Shown here piece after piece: positions 52,457-61,428 of a DNA stretch of 64,000 bases. Position 1 is the first letter of the stretch. Each line of letters starts with the position of its first letter. The notes below the pieces were generated by a model that saw nothing but the letters and a program-made list of their open reading frames with translations, did not search any database and was not told the DNA's origin. The DNA lies in assembly GCF_049959315.1 (NCBI RefSeq), contig NZ_CP188201.1, one strand, 5' to 3'. Source of the stretch: Serratia proteamaculans_D (GTDB lineage Bacteria; Pseudomonadota; Gammaproteobacteria; Enterobacterales; Enterobacteriaceae). A program made the position numbers and the translations under genes.

Positions 52457-54004
52457 GTGGATACCAGTTTGGTTTACGGTATGGGCGGGGTGGCAATTGG
52501 CCTGCTGTTGGGCTGGCTAATTGCCAGTCTGCGCGTGCAGCAGACGCATGCACAGCATGAAACCGAGCTACGGCTGCTGGAACAATCGCTGCAACAGGCG
52601 CAGCAGGAAACAGCAGCCCGGCAAGAAACGCTGCAGCGTAATGAACAACAAATGCGGCAAACCGATCTGGAACTGCGCAATTTGCACAGCCAACTGGCCG
52701 CCGGGCACGAAAAACTTCAACAGCTCAATCACTGGCGCAACGAATGCGAGTTGCTGAATCAGGAACTGCGCGCCCAGCGTGAGGTTAACAGCGCTCAGGA
52801 GGCCGAGCTGCGTGAGGTGACTATCCGTCTGGAAGAAACCCGTATGGCGGCAGAAGAGAAACAGCGTCTGCTGATTAACAGCGAACAGCGCCTCACCACC
52901 CAATTTGAAAATTTGGCCAACCGCATTTTTGAACACAGCGGGCGCAAGGTTGACGAGCAGAATAAGCAAAGCCTGGACCGCCTGTTACTGCCGCTGCGTG
53001 AACAACTCGATGGTTTTCGCCGCCAGGTGCAGGACAGTTTTGGCCAGGAAGCGCGTGAACGCCATACGCTGACTCACGAAATACGTAACCTGCAGCAGCT
53101 CAATGCACAAATGGCACGCGAGGCGATTAACCTCACCAAGGCCCTGAAAGGGGATAATAAAACGCAGGGTAACTGGGGCGAGGTGGTGCTAAGTCGGGTT
53201 CTGGAAGCCTCCGGACTGCGCGAAGGACACGAATACGAAACCCAGGTCAATGTACGGCTGGATCATCAGAGCCGTATGCAGCCCGACGTGATCGTTCGTT
53301 TACCGCAGGGGAAGGACGTGGTCATCGATGCGAAAATGTCGCTGGTGGCCTACGAACGTTACTTCAACAGTGAAGATGAAGTGGAACGCGAGGCGGCGCT
53401 GAGTGAGCATATTGGCTCGCTGCGTGGCCATATCCGCCTGTTGGGACGCAAGGATTACCAGCAGTTGCCCGGCCTGCGTTCGCTGGACTACGTACTGATG
53501 TTTATTCCGGTCGAGCCGGCTTTCCTGCTGGCCATTGACCGTGAGCCGGAGCTGATCAGCGAAGCGCTCAAACACAACATCATGCTGGTCAGTCCGACCA
53601 CCTTGCTGGTGGCGTTGCGTACCATCACCAACCTTTGGCGCTATGAGCATCAGAGCCAGAATGCCCAACGCATTGCCGACAGAGCGGCGCGGTTGTATGA
53701 CAAAATGCGACTGTTTGTTGACGACATGTCGGCGCTGGGGCAGAGCCTGGACAAGGCCCAGGGGAGTTATCGCCAGGCGATGAATAAACTGAGTGAAGGC
53801 CGTGGTAATCTTATCGGCCAGACCGAGGGGTTCCGCGCGTTGGGGGTTGAGGTGAAAAGACCGATTAACCCGCTGCTGGCTCAGCAGGCCAGCGCGCAGC
53901 ATGATGAAGAATTCGAGACGGCGGGTGACGATGAAGTTGACGCGTTGCCCGGGGCGGAAGACGACGACTCCGCAGAGGAACCCCGCTCCGCATCGCAGGC
54001 ATGA
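52457..54004 (+). CDS. rmuC: DNA recombination protein RmuC
   Basis: This 515-residue protein has an N-terminal hydrophobic segment (about 5-22) and a long Gln/Glu-rich coiled coil (about 28-150). The conserved RmuC domain contains ALKGDNKTQGNWGEVVLSRVLE, MQPDVIVRLPQGKDVVIDAK and LDYVLMFIPVEPAFL, an endonuclease-like fold. In E. coli it limits inversions at short repeats. Translation starts at GTG 52457, with AGGAGG just upstream. The acidic C-terminal tail is variable, and the protein is about 40 residues longer than in E. coli (475 aa). Confidence 0.95.
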   Translation: MDTSLVYGMGGVAIGLLLGWLIASLRVQQTHAQHETELRLLEQSLQQAQQETAARQETLQRNEQQMRQTDLELRNLHSQLAAGHEKLQQLNHWRNECELLNQELRAQREVNSAQEAELREVTIRLEETRMAAEEKQRLLINSEQRLTTQFENLANRIFEHSGRKVDEQNKQSLDRLLLPLREQLDGFRRQVQDSFGQEARERHTLTHEIRNLQQLNAQMAREAINLTKALKGDNKTQGNWGEVVLSRVLEASGLREGHEYETQVNVRLDHQSRMQPDVIVRLPQGKDVVIDAKMSLVAYERYFNSEDEVEREAALSEHIGSLRGHIRLLGRKDYQQLPGLRSLDYVLMFIPVEPAFLLAIDREPELISEALKHNIMLVSPTTLLVALRTITNLWRYEHQSQNAQRIADRAARLYDKMRLFVDDMSALGQSLDKAQGSYRQAMNKLSEGRGNLIGQTEGFRALGVEVKRPINPLLAQQASAQHDEEFETAGDDEVDALPGAEDDDSAEEPRSASQA

Positions 54005-54083
54005 CAGCCGCGGCGAGGTGGGGTATTGCGTAGGGTTCTGGTACACTCATCCACACTAAATTGACTGAATAGCAGGCAGGACA

Positions 54084-54839
54084 ATGGCAGATCAACCGCA
54101 GGAAACCACCGACTTCGGTTTTCGCACCGTAGCTAGAGACGAGAAGCAGGCCATGGTGGCAGACGTTTTTCATTCGGTAGCTGCAAAGTATGACGTGATG
54201 AACGACCTGATGTCGTTTGGTATCCACCGTATCTGGAAGCGTTTTACCATTGACTGCAGCGGCGTTCGCCGTGGGCAGCGGGTGTTGGATCTGGCCGGCG
54301 GTACCGGTGACCTGGCCGCCAAGTTCTCCCGCATGGTCGGCGAGCAGGGGCAGGTGGTACTGGCGGACATTAACGATTCCATGCTGAAGATGGGGCGCGA
54401 GAAGCTGCGCGACCGCGGCATTATCGGCAACGTCAACTATGTGCAGGCCAATGCCGAAGCGCTGCCGTTCCCGGATAACTATTTTGACTGCATTACCATT
54501 TCCTTCGGCCTGCGTAACGTGACCGACAAAGACAAAGCGCTGCGTTCCATGTTCCGCGTGCTTAAGCCGGGCGGCCGTTTGCTGGTGCTGGAGTTCTCCA
54601 AGCCGCTGCTGGCACCGTTAAGCAAAGCCTATGACGCCTACTCATTCCACGTGCTGCCGAAAATCGGCGAGTTGGTGGTGAAGGATCCGGAAAGTTACCG
54701 CTATCTGGCTGAGTCGATCCGCATGCATCCCGATCAGGAAACCCTGAAAGGCATGATGGGGGCTGCCGGCTTTGACAACGTGACCTATTTTAACCTGACC
54801 GGCGGTATTGTGGCCCTGCATCGCGGCTTCAAGTTCTGA
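54084..54839 (+). CDS. ubiE: Ubiquinone/menaquinone C-methyltransferase UbiE
   Basis: This 251-residue SAM-dependent enzyme (same length as E. coli) methylates demethylmenaquinone and a ubiquinone precursor. Motif I is VLDLAGGTGDLAAKFSR, and the family signatures are YDVMNDLMSFGIHRIWKR and TISFGLRNVTDKDKALRSM. ubiJ starts 1 nt after its stop, so ubiE-ubiJ-ubiB form an operon. Confidence 0.97.
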   Translation: MADQPQETTDFGFRTVARDEKQAMVADVFHSVAAKYDVMNDLMSFGIHRIWKRFTIDCSGVRRGQRVLDLAGGTGDLAAKFSRMVGEQGQVVLADINDSMLKMGREKLRDRGIIGNVNYVQANAEALPFPDNYFDCITISFGLRNVTDKDKALRSMFRVLKPGGRLLVLEFSKPLLAPLSKAYDAYSFHVLPKIGELVVKDPESYRYLAESIRMHPDQETLKGMMGAAGFDNVTYFNLTGGIVALHRGFKF

Positions 54840-54840
54840 T

Positions 54841-55461
54841 ATGGACATGCCGATGCTGTTAACCCCGTTGTTGACCGGCGTGCTGGAAACATCGCTCAAT
54901 AGCCTGCTGTTCCGCGATCGCAGCATGAAAGCCGCCCGTTTGCGCCTGGCAGGTAAGGTCTTGCGTATTGAATTGCAGGAGCTTTCCTCACCGCTGGTAT
55001 TGCTGTTCAGTGAGCAGCGTGTCGATGTGCTTGGTCAGTCTGAAGATACCGCCGACTGCACGGTGCGCAGCCGCATCTCGGTGTTGCTGAAGCTGCGGGA
55101 TCGCCAGCAACTTTCGCCATTGATGCGCAGCGGTGAGCTGATCGTCGAAGGGGATATTCAGGTGGTTCAGCAACTGGTTGGGCTGCTCGATCTGGCAGAG
55201 TGGGATCCGGCTGAATGGTTGTCCCCCTATATCGGCGATATTGCCGCGCAGGGTATTACGCAGGTGCTCGGTAAGGGCGCGAACCTGCTGAAGACCGGCT
55301 TCCAGCGTCAACAGCATTATGTAGCGGAAACGCTGACGGAAGAGTGGCGCGTGGCGCCAGGCCCACTGGAAGTTGTGTGGTTCAACGAGGAAGTTGATGC
55401 CACCGTTCGCAACCTCGAAGCGCTGATTGCTCGCATGGACAAGTTGGAGGGTAAACGATGA
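54841..55461 (+). CDS. ubiJ: Ubiquinone biosynthesis accessory factor UbiJ
   Basis: This 206-residue SCP2-like lipid-binding protein is needed for the aerobic Ubi metabolon. Matches to E. coli UbiJ include LRDRQQLSPLMRSGELIVEGDIQVVQ in parts, DPAEWLSPYIGDIAAQG and EEWRVAPGPLEVVWF. The start at 54841 is chosen for coupling to ubiE; ATG 54847 is equally possible. The stop overlaps the ubiB ATG (ATGA). In E. coli the 3' part also yields the small RNA EsrE; I cannot confirm it here. Confidence 0.92.
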   Translation: MDMPMLLTPLLTGVLETSLNSLLFRDRSMKAARLRLAGKVLRIELQELSSPLVLLFSEQRVDVLGQSEDTADCTVRSRISVLLKLRDRQQLSPLMRSGELIVEGDIQVVQQLVGLLDLAEWDPAEWLSPYIGDIAAQGITQVLGKGANLLKTGFQRQQHYVAETLTEEWRVAPGPLEVVWFNEEVDATVRNLEALIARMDKLEGKR

Positions 55462-57089
55462 CCCCTGGCGAACTACGCCGCCTGTATTTGATCGTCCGCG
55501 TTTTTCTCAGCTATGGCCTGGATGAACTGATCCCCCAGATGCGCTTGACGTTGCCGCTGCGCGTGGGGCGCCGTCTGCTGTTCTGGATGCCAAACCGCCA
55601 TGCGGATAAACCTCTGGGTGAGCGTCTGCGTTTGGCCTTGCAGGAACTGGGGCCGGTATGGATCAAGTTTGGCCAGATGATGTCCACCCGCCGTGACCTG
55701 TTTCCACCACAGATTGCCGATCAACTGACTTTGCTGCAGGACCGGGTTGCCCCCTTCGATGGTGCACTGGCGCGCAAGCATATTGAGTTGGCGATGGGCG
55801 GTCCGCTGGAAACCTGGTTTGATGATTTTGACCAGCAGGCGCTGGCTTCGGCATCGATAGCTCAGGTGCATACCGCACGGCTAAAGACGACCGGGCAGGA
55901 AGTCGTTCTGAAGGTGATTCGGCCCGATATCAGGCCAATCATCAAGGCTGACGTCCGCCTGATGTATCGTTTGGCGGCCTGGGTGCCAAAGCTGATGCCG
56001 GATGGTCGCCGTCTGCGTCCGCGTGAAGTGGTGCGCGAATACGAAAAGACCTTGCTGGATGAGTTGAACCTGCTGCGTGAAGCGGCCAACGCCATCCAGC
56101 TGCGCCGCAATTTCGACGGTAGCCCGATGCTGTATGTGCCGGAGGTTTATTCCGATTACTGCCGCGAAAGCGTGTTGGTCATGGAGCGCATTTACGGTAT
56201 CCCGGTTTCGGATATCCCAACGCTGGAGAAGCAAGGCACCAACATGAAACTGTTGGCCGAACGCGGGGTTCAGGTGTTCTTCACCCAGGTCTTCCGCGAC
56301 AGCTTCTTCCATGCGGACATGCATCCCGGTAATATTTTTGTCAGCTATGAGCATCCTGAAGATCCCTGCTATATCGGCATTGACTGCGGTATTGTCGGCT
56401 CGTTGAACAAAGACGATAAACGCTATCTGGCGGAAAACTTTATTGCCTTCTTCAATCGGGACTATCGCAAGGTTGCAGAGCTGCACGTTGATTCTGGCTG
56501 GGTACCGCGCGACACCAATGTGGAAGATTTCGAATTCGCTATTCGCACGGTGTGTGAGCCGATCTTCGAAAAGCCACTGTCGGAAATTTCGTTCGGCAAC
56601 GTGCTGTTGAACCTGTTCAATACTGCACGCCGTTTCAATATGGAAGTGCAGCCCCAACTGGTGTTATTGCAGAAGACCTTGCTGTATGTTGAAGGTCTGG
56701 GCCGGCAGCTCTATCCGCAGCTGGATTTGTGGACCACTGCGAAGCCGTTCCTGGAAAGTTGGATGCGCGATCAGGTCGGTATACCGGCAGTGATCCGCGC
56801 ACTGAAAGAAAAAGCGCCGTTTTGGGCCGAGAAACTGCCTGAACTGCCTGAATTATTTTACGACAGCCTGCAGCAGCATAAACTGTTGCAACAAAGCGTT
56901 GATAAGCTGACCAATCAGATGCAGGCCCAGCGCGTTCGTCAGGGACAATCGCGTTATTTGTTCGGCGTTGGCGCTACACTGTTAGTAAGCGGTACGATTT
57001 TGCTGTTGGGGGATGTTGAAGTGTTCCCTGCGTGGCTGATAGCGGCCGGTATCGTATCCTGGGTGATTGGCTGGAAGCGAACCACCTGA
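55458..57089 (+). CDS. ubiB: Ubiquinone biosynthesis kinase-like protein UbiB
   Basis: The 543-residue atypical kinase/ATPase of the ABC1/ADCK family has the KxGQ motif in WIKFGQMMSTRRDLFP (about 70). The Ala-rich nucleotide loop is ALASASIAQVH, the Lys is in VVLKVIRP, and the metal site is in DMHPGNIF and IDCGIVG. Two C-terminal membrane spans anchor it. It supports coenzyme Q synthesis, probably by handling lipid intermediates. Length agrees with E. coli (546 aa). Confidence 0.96.
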   Translation: MTPGELRRLYLIVRVFLSYGLDELIPQMRLTLPLRVGRRLLFWMPNRHADKPLGERLRLALQELGPVWIKFGQMMSTRRDLFPPQIADQLTLLQDRVAPFDGALARKHIELAMGGPLETWFDDFDQQALASASIAQVHTARLKTTGQEVVLKVIRPDIRPIIKADVRLMYRLAAWVPKLMPDGRRLRPREVVREYEKTLLDELNLLREAANAIQLRRNFDGSPMLYVPEVYSDYCRESVLVMERIYGIPVSDIPTLEKQGTNMKLLAERGVQVFFTQVFRDSFFHADMHPGNIFVSYEHPEDPCYIGIDCGIVGSLNKDDKRYLAENFIAFFNRDYRKVAELHVDSGWVPRDTNVEDFEFAIRTVCEPIFEKPLSEISFGNVLLNLFNTARRFNMEVQPQLVLLQKTLLYVEGLGRQLYPQLDLWTTAKPFLESWMRDQVGIPAVIRALKEKAPFWAEKLPELPELFYDSLQQHKLLQQSVDKLTNQMQAQRVRQGQSRYLFGVGATLLVSGTILLLGDVEVFPAWLIAAGIVSWVIGWKRTT

Positions 57090-57107
57090 ATTGATTCGAA
57101 ACTCTGG

Positions 57108-57125
57108 TAAAATCTGCCGTATAAT
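57108..57125 (+). promoter_or_regulatory. Candidate tatA promoter
   Basis: A TATAAT at 57120-57125 and a TG-extended TAAAAT at 57108-57113 lie in the gap between ubiB and tatA. Neither has a good -35. A separate promoter for tatABC is known in E. coli. Confidence 0.4.
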
Positions 57126-57169
57126 GCGACGGATTTTGAAAAAACCCTGTAAAAATAGAGGTAATTGCA

Positions 57170-57433
57170 ATGGGCGGTATTAGTATTACGCAATTGTTGA
57201 TCATCGCAGTGATCGTGGTGCTGCTGTTTGGTACCAAAAAGCTCCGTACGCTGGGCTCTGATCTCGGTGCATCAATCAAAGGTTTCAAAAAGGCGATCGG
57301 CGATGAAAATACGCCGCCGACCAACACGGCTGAGAAAAGCAGCCTGGATGACGCTGACTTCACGGCCAAGCCTATTACCGATAAGCAGCCGGAAGTGAAA
57401 ACGGAAGAGTCGAAGAACAAAGAGCAGGTATAA
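57170..57433 (+). CDS. tatA: Twin-arginine translocase subunit TatA
   Basis: The 87-residue pore-forming Tat subunit has an N-terminal membrane helix (about 4-21), the hinge FGTKKLRTLGSDLG and an amphipathic helix, then an acidic/charged tail. Length is close to E. coli TatA (89 aa). It exports folded, often cofactor-containing proteins. tatB begins 3 nt after its stop. Confidence 0.96.
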   Translation: MGGISITQLLIIAVIVVLLFGTKKLRTLGSDLGASIKGFKKAIGDENTPPTNTAEKSSLDDADFTAKPITDKQPEVKTEESKNKEQV

Positions 57434-57436
57434 ACC

Positions 57437-58003
57437 GTGTTTGACATTGGGTTTAGTGAACTGTTGCTGGTTCTGGTTATTGGTCTGGTGGTACTCGGGC
57501 CGGAACGGTTGCCGGTTGCGGTAAGAACAGTTTCGGGCTGGATCCGCGCGCTGCGATCGCTGGCGGCTTCGGTGCAGAACGAACTTTCTCAGGAACTAAA
57601 ACTGCAGGAACTGCAGGACAGCCTGAAAAAGGTAGAGAAGGCGGGCATGCAGAATTTGTCGCCGGAGCTGAAGGCGTCAATGGATGAGCTGAAAGACGCG
57701 GCGGAATCGCTGAAACGTTCTTATCAGGGCGGCAGTGACGATAAAACCGAACCTGCGCACACCATCCATAACCCTCTGGTCACCGATCCTGAAGCCATTC
57801 ATGACGGCGTGACGCCGGCAGAGGCTGCGGCTGTGGCATCGTCCCCGGCTGCCGTGCCGGAGCCGGTGGTTGCGGTAACGCCGCCGGCTGCACAACCCGT
57901 TGTCGAGCCGGTTAAACAACCGGTCGCGTCGGCCGTTCAGGCAACCCCAGAACCTGTTGTGGATAAAACCCCAGCGTCTCACCAACCTAGTGGCGATCGT
58001 TAA
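57437..58003 (+). CDS. tatB: Twin-arginine translocase subunit TatB
   Basis: This 188-residue TatB has membrane helix FDIGFSELLLVLVIGLVVLG with the conserved Glu8, the hinge GPERLP and a long amphipathic helix. A Pro/Ala/Val-rich tail (about 125-188) follows that is less conserved and longer than in E. coli (171 aa). The start is GTG 57437. TatB with TatC recognises twin-arginine signal peptides. tatC follows after 3 nt. Confidence 0.95.
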   Translation: MFDIGFSELLLVLVIGLVVLGPERLPVAVRTVSGWIRALRSLAASVQNELSQELKLQELQDSLKKVEKAGMQNLSPELKASMDELKDAAESLKRSYQGGSDDKTEPAHTIHNPLVTDPEAIHDGVTPAEAAAVASSPAAVPEPVVAVTPPAAQPVVEPVKQPVASAVQATPEPVVDKTPASHQPSGDR

Positions 58004-58006
58004 AAC

Positions 58007-58777
58007 ATGGCTGTTGAAGATACCCAACCCCTTATCAGTCATCTGATAGAATTGCGTAAGCGGCTGTTAAACTCGATTATCAGCATACTGGCGATCTTCC
58101 TGGTGCTGGTTTTTTTCGCCAATGACATTTATCAACTGGTGTCTGCGCCGCTGATCAAGCAGTTGCCTGCCGGGGCGAGCATGATCGCCACCGACGTGGC
58201 TTCACCGTTCTTTACTCCGATCAAGCTGACCATGATCGTCTCGGTGTTTGTGTCTGCACCGGTGATCCTGTATCAGGTGTGGTCATTTATCGCACCGGCG
58301 TTATACAAGCATGAACGCCGTCTGATGATGCCTTTACTGGTCTCCAGCAGCCTGCTGTTTTATCTCGGCATGGCGTTTGCCTACTTTATCGTGTTCCCGC
58401 TGGCGTTCGGCTTTTTTGCCAAGACTGCGCCTGCCGGGGTGATGATTGCCACCGACATCAATAACTACCTCGATTTCGTCATGGCTTTGTTTATGGCGTT
58501 CGGCGTGGCGTTTGAGGTACCGGTTGCCATTATTCTGCTGTGCTGGAGTGGTGTCACTTCACCGGAAGACCTGAAAAAGAAACGACCTTACGTTCTGGTT
58601 GGTGCTTTCGTGGTCGGGATGCTGTTGACCCCGCCGGATGTGTTCTCGCAGACTCTGTTGGCGATCCCGATGTACCTGTTGTTTGAAGTGGGCGTGTTCT
58701 TTGCCCGTTTCTACACGGGTAAGCGTCGCGAGCAGCCGGAAGAAGAAGACGAGGGCGATGAACCCCCGGCACCTTAA
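58007..58777 (+). CDS. tatC: Twin-arginine translocase subunit TatC
   Basis: This 256-residue inner-membrane protein has six spans. The signal-peptide binding N-terminus is PLISHLIELRKRLL; the periplasmic FxxP-type loop and ATDVASPFFTPIKL are conserved. It is the receptor core of the Tat translocase. Length matches E. coli (258 aa). A terminator separates it from tatD. Confidence 0.97.
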   Translation: MAVEDTQPLISHLIELRKRLLNSIISILAIFLVLVFFANDIYQLVSAPLIKQLPAGASMIATDVASPFFTPIKLTMIVSVFVSAPVILYQVWSFIAPALYKHERRLMMPLLVSSSLLFYLGMAFAYFIVFPLAFGFFAKTAPAGVMIATDINNYLDFVMALFMAFGVAFEVPVAIILLCWSGVTSPEDLKKKRPYVLVGAFVVGMLLTPPDVFSQTLLAIPMYLLFEVGVFFARFYTGKRREQPEEEDEGDEPPAP

Positions 58778-58794
58778 GAATTAGTTAGTTTCAA

Positions 58795-58815
58795 GCCGCC
58801 CGATGGGCGGCTTTT
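58795..58815 (+). terminator. tatC intrinsic terminator
   Basis: Arms GCCGCCC and GGGCGGC with loop GAT, followed by TTTTA, directly before the tatD ribosome site. Confidence 0.8.
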
Positions 58816-58829
58816 ACTTTGGGAACATC

Positions 58830-59612
58830 ATGTTTGATATCGGCGTCAATCTCACCAGCTCACAATTTGCCAAAGACCGCCCGGCGGTGGTGGCGCGCGC
58901 CCGTGCTGCAGGCGTAACAGGGCTGCTGATTACCGGTACCGATCTACCGGAAAGCCTGGCTGCCAGTGAACTGGCGCAACAGCATGCGGGTTTTTGCTGG
59001 TCCACTGTCGGCGTACATCCGCACCATGCCAGCAGTTGGGACCATCGTGCCGCCGACCAAATCCGCGAGTTAGCCTCTTTGACGCAGGTCGCGGCTATTG
59101 GTGAATGCGGGCTGGATTTCAACCGTAACTTTTCTACCCCGGAGCAGCAGGAAGCGGCATTCAGCGCGCAGTTGGCGCTGGCAGCAGAGCTGTCGATGCC
59201 GGTTTTTCTTCATTGCCGTGATGCACACGCACGATTTGCCGCGCTGCTGACCCCTTGGTTGGATAAACTGCCCGCGGCCGTGGTCCACTGTTTTACCGGC
59301 ACGGCCGAAGAATTGGAAAGCTGCCTGTCGTTAGGCCTGTCGGTGGGTATTACCGGTTGGGTCTGTGATGAGCGGCGTGGCCTGGAATTGCGTGCGTTGC
59401 TGCCGCAGATCCCGGCGGACCGTCTGTTGCTGGAAACCGACGCCCCCTATCTGTTGCCCCGGGATTTACTTCCGAAACCCGAATCTCGCCGCAACGAACC
59501 CTGTTTTTTGCCTCATATCGTCCGGCAGGTGGCCGCCTGGCGGCAAGAAGATCCCGAATGGCTGGGGCAAAAAATCGATGAGAACGCCCGCCGGCTATTC
59601 CGGCTGGAATGA
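58830..59612 (+). CDS. tatD: TatD family DNase / metal-dependent hydrolase
   Basis: The 260-residue TIM-barrel hydrolase starts MFDIGVNLTSSQFAKDR, the variant E. coli TatD N-terminus. It has GVHPHH, GECGLDFNRNFS, HCRDAH, HCFTG and ETDAPYLLPRD carrying the metal ligands. TatD is a 3'-5' exonuclease implicated in DNA repair, and it is not needed for Tat export. The frame is open to 58803, but MFDIG with GGGAAC before it is the start. Confidence 0.95.
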   Translation: MFDIGVNLTSSQFAKDRPAVVARARAAGVTGLLITGTDLPESLAASELAQQHAGFCWSTVGVHPHHASSWDHRAADQIRELASLTQVAAIGECGLDFNRNFSTPEQQEAAFSAQLALAAELSMPVFLHCRDAHARFAALLTPWLDKLPAAVVHCFTGTAEELESCLSLGLSVGITGWVCDERRGLELRALLPQIPADRLLLETDAPYLLPRDLLPKPESRRNEPCFLPHIVRQVAAWRQEDPEWLGQKIDENARRLFRLE

Positions 59613-59626
59613 GTTAGGAGAAAACT

Positions 59627-60649
59627 ATGAGCTATGCATTTCCGGGCACCTTCCCAGGTCGCCGTATGCGCCGCGTGCGCCGTCATGACTTCAGTCGTCG
59701 CCTGGTGGCGGAGAACCAACTGACGGTTAACGACCTGATCTACCCGGTATTTGTCATGGAAGGCAGTAACCGCCAGGAAGCCGTGGCATCGATGCCTGGC
59801 GTATCGCGTATGAGCATCGACCTGTTGGTTAAAGAAGCGGAAGCCATTGCCAAGCTGGGCGTGCCGGTGATCTCCCTGTTCCCGGTCATTGAGCCGGGCC
59901 TCAAGTCACTGCACGCAGAAGAAGCTTATAACCCGGACGGCCTGGTGCAGCGTACGGTGCGTGCGTTGAAAGACGCGGTGCCAGAGCTGGGTATTTTGAC
60001 TGATGTGGCGCTCGATCCTTACACCACCCACGGTCAGGACGGCATCATTGACGAGCAAGGTTATGTGATTAACGACATCACCAAAGAGATTTTAGTACGC
60101 CAGGCACTGTCCCATGCTGAAGCCGGTGCAGAAATCGTGGCACCAAGCGACATGATGGATGGCCGAATTGGTGCGATCCGCGATCAACTGGAACATCAGG
60201 GCCTGATTAACACTCAGATCATGGCTTACTCTGCCAAATATGCGTCTTGCTACTACGGCCCATTCCGGGATGCGCTGGGTTCCAGCGGCAATCTGAAAGG
60301 CGGCAACAAGAAAACCTACCAAATGGACCCTGCCAACAGCGACGAAGCGCTGCAGGAGATTGCGCAGGATCTGCAGGAAGGCGCGGATATGGTGATGGTG
60401 AAACCGGGCATGCCGTATCTGGACGTGGTACGCCGGGTGAAAGACACCTTCGGTGTGCCGACCTTCGCCTATCAGGTGTCTGGTGAATATGCGATGCACA
60501 TGGCGGCGATTCAAAACGGTTGGTTGCAGGAACAACCGGCGGTGATGGAGTCGTTGATGTGCTTCAAGCGAGCCGGTGCTGATGGCGTGCTGACCTATTT
60601 CGCCAAGCGGGTAGCTCAGTGGATGCATGACGACGCGATGCAGCGCTAA
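59627..60649 (+). CDS. hemB: Delta-aminolevulinic acid dehydratase HemB, magnesium-type
   Basis: This 340-residue porphobilinogen synthase joins two 5-aminolevulinate molecules in heme synthesis. Catalytic lysines are Lys204 (AYSAKYAS) and Lys259 (VMVKPGMPY). The usual zinc cysteines of E. coli HemB are absent: the region reads DVALDPYTTHGQDG (126-139), with Ala128, Asp130 and Asp138 in their place, as in the Mg-dependent Pseudomonas enzyme. The N-terminal arm is also of that type. It lies between tatD and rfaH, where E. coli has no gene. Confidence 0.95.
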   Translation: MSYAFPGTFPGRRMRRVRRHDFSRRLVAENQLTVNDLIYPVFVMEGSNRQEAVASMPGVSRMSIDLLVKEAEAIAKLGVPVISLFPVIEPGLKSLHAEEAYNPDGLVQRTVRALKDAVPELGILTDVALDPYTTHGQDGIIDEQGYVINDITKEILVRQALSHAEAGAEIVAPSDMMDGRIGAIRDQLEHQGLINTQIMAYSAKYASCYYGPFRDALGSSGNLKGGNKKTYQMDPANSDEALQEIAQDLQEGADMVMVKPGMPYLDVVRRVKDTFGVPTFAYQVSGEYAMHMAAIQNGWLQEQPAVMESLMCFKRAGADGVLTYFAKRVAQWMHDDAMQR

Positions 60650-60671
60650 GGCGCGAGTATCCAATGATAAA

Positions 60672-60692
60672 GGCGCCCTGGGCGCCTTTTTT
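60672..60692. terminator. Terminator between hemB and rfaH
   Basis: GC stem GGCGCC/GGCGCC with a short loop and six T after it ends hemB; AA before the stem lets it also serve the convergent rfaH. Confidence 0.85.
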
Positions 60693-60695
60693 ACA

Positions 60696-61184
60696 TTACA
60701 GCTTTTGGAACTGCCGGTTGTCCACGCTTTGGCTGACCTGTTTGTTGATCAGGTTGAGCAACAGCATTGAGCGCGCTTCGCCGTCCGGCTCGGTGTAAAT
60801 CGCCTGCAGCCCTTCGAACACCCCATCGACGATCAATACGCTATCGCCGGGTTGCGGCGTTTCCGGGTCGACGTAGGTTTCGCAGGTATGAGTCTGCAAC
60901 TCTTCGATGACCTTCTGCGGGATAGTGGTCGGTGTCGAACCAAAGCGCACGAAGTGGCTGACACCACGTGTTGCACTGATGGTGGTGGTATGGATACGCT
61001 CCGGATCGAATTCCACAAACAGATAGTTGGGGAACAGGGGTTCGCTGACCGCGATGCGTTTGCCGCGAACGATCTTTTCCAGCGTAATGATCGGGCTCAG
61101 GCAGTTCACTTCCTGCCGCTCGAGATGTTCCTGCGCCCGTAAGAGCTGGCCGCGTTTGCAATACAATAGATACCAGGATTCCAT
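60696..61184 (-). CDS. rfaH: Transcription antitermination protein RfaH
   Basis: This 162-residue NusG paralogue has the length of E. coli RfaH. The NGN domain (ESWYLLYCKRGQLLRAQEHLE) is followed by a C-terminal KOW domain (about 110-162), which in E. coli switches between helical hairpin and barrel. It promotes transcription of long operons for LPS, capsule and toxins bearing ops elements. The frame is open to 61223, but MESWYLLYCKRGQ at 61184 is the family start. Confidence 0.95.
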   Translation of the reverse strand: MESWYLLYCKRGQLLRAQEHLERQEVNCLSPIITLEKIVRGKRIAVSEPLFPNYLFVEFDPERIHTTTISATRGVSHFVRFGSTPTTIPQKVIEELQTHTCETYVDPETPQPGDSVLIVDGVFEGLQAIYTEPDGEARSMLLLNLINKQVSQSVDNRQFQKL

Positions 61185-61428
61185 AATTTCACATGCCTTT
61201 CTGTCAGCCGGTAAGCATATCAAAAGCCATTACGGATACATAGTGATGCAAGTTTCAGCATGTAACAGCCGCTATCTGCATGAATCTTTGGCAATTAGCG
61301 AGGGGTCACACACTTATCCGCACGGCTTGGGTATAACAGAGGGCTAAAAATTTGCTACCGTCGCAGTATGCCTCGGGGCGCTGTCGCCTGATGTGACGGC
61401 ATTCATCGTTTTTGATTGAGGGGGAGAA
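61185..61428. promoter_or_regulatory. Divergent rfaH / pepE promoter region
   Basis: A 244-nt gap separates rfaH from pepE. A TGTGA-N6-TCATC sequence (61392-61407) resembles a CRP site near pepE, a gene that is CRP-controlled in E. coli. The match is only eight of ten arm bases and the spacing to the ATG is short, so this is tentative. Confidence 0.35.
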
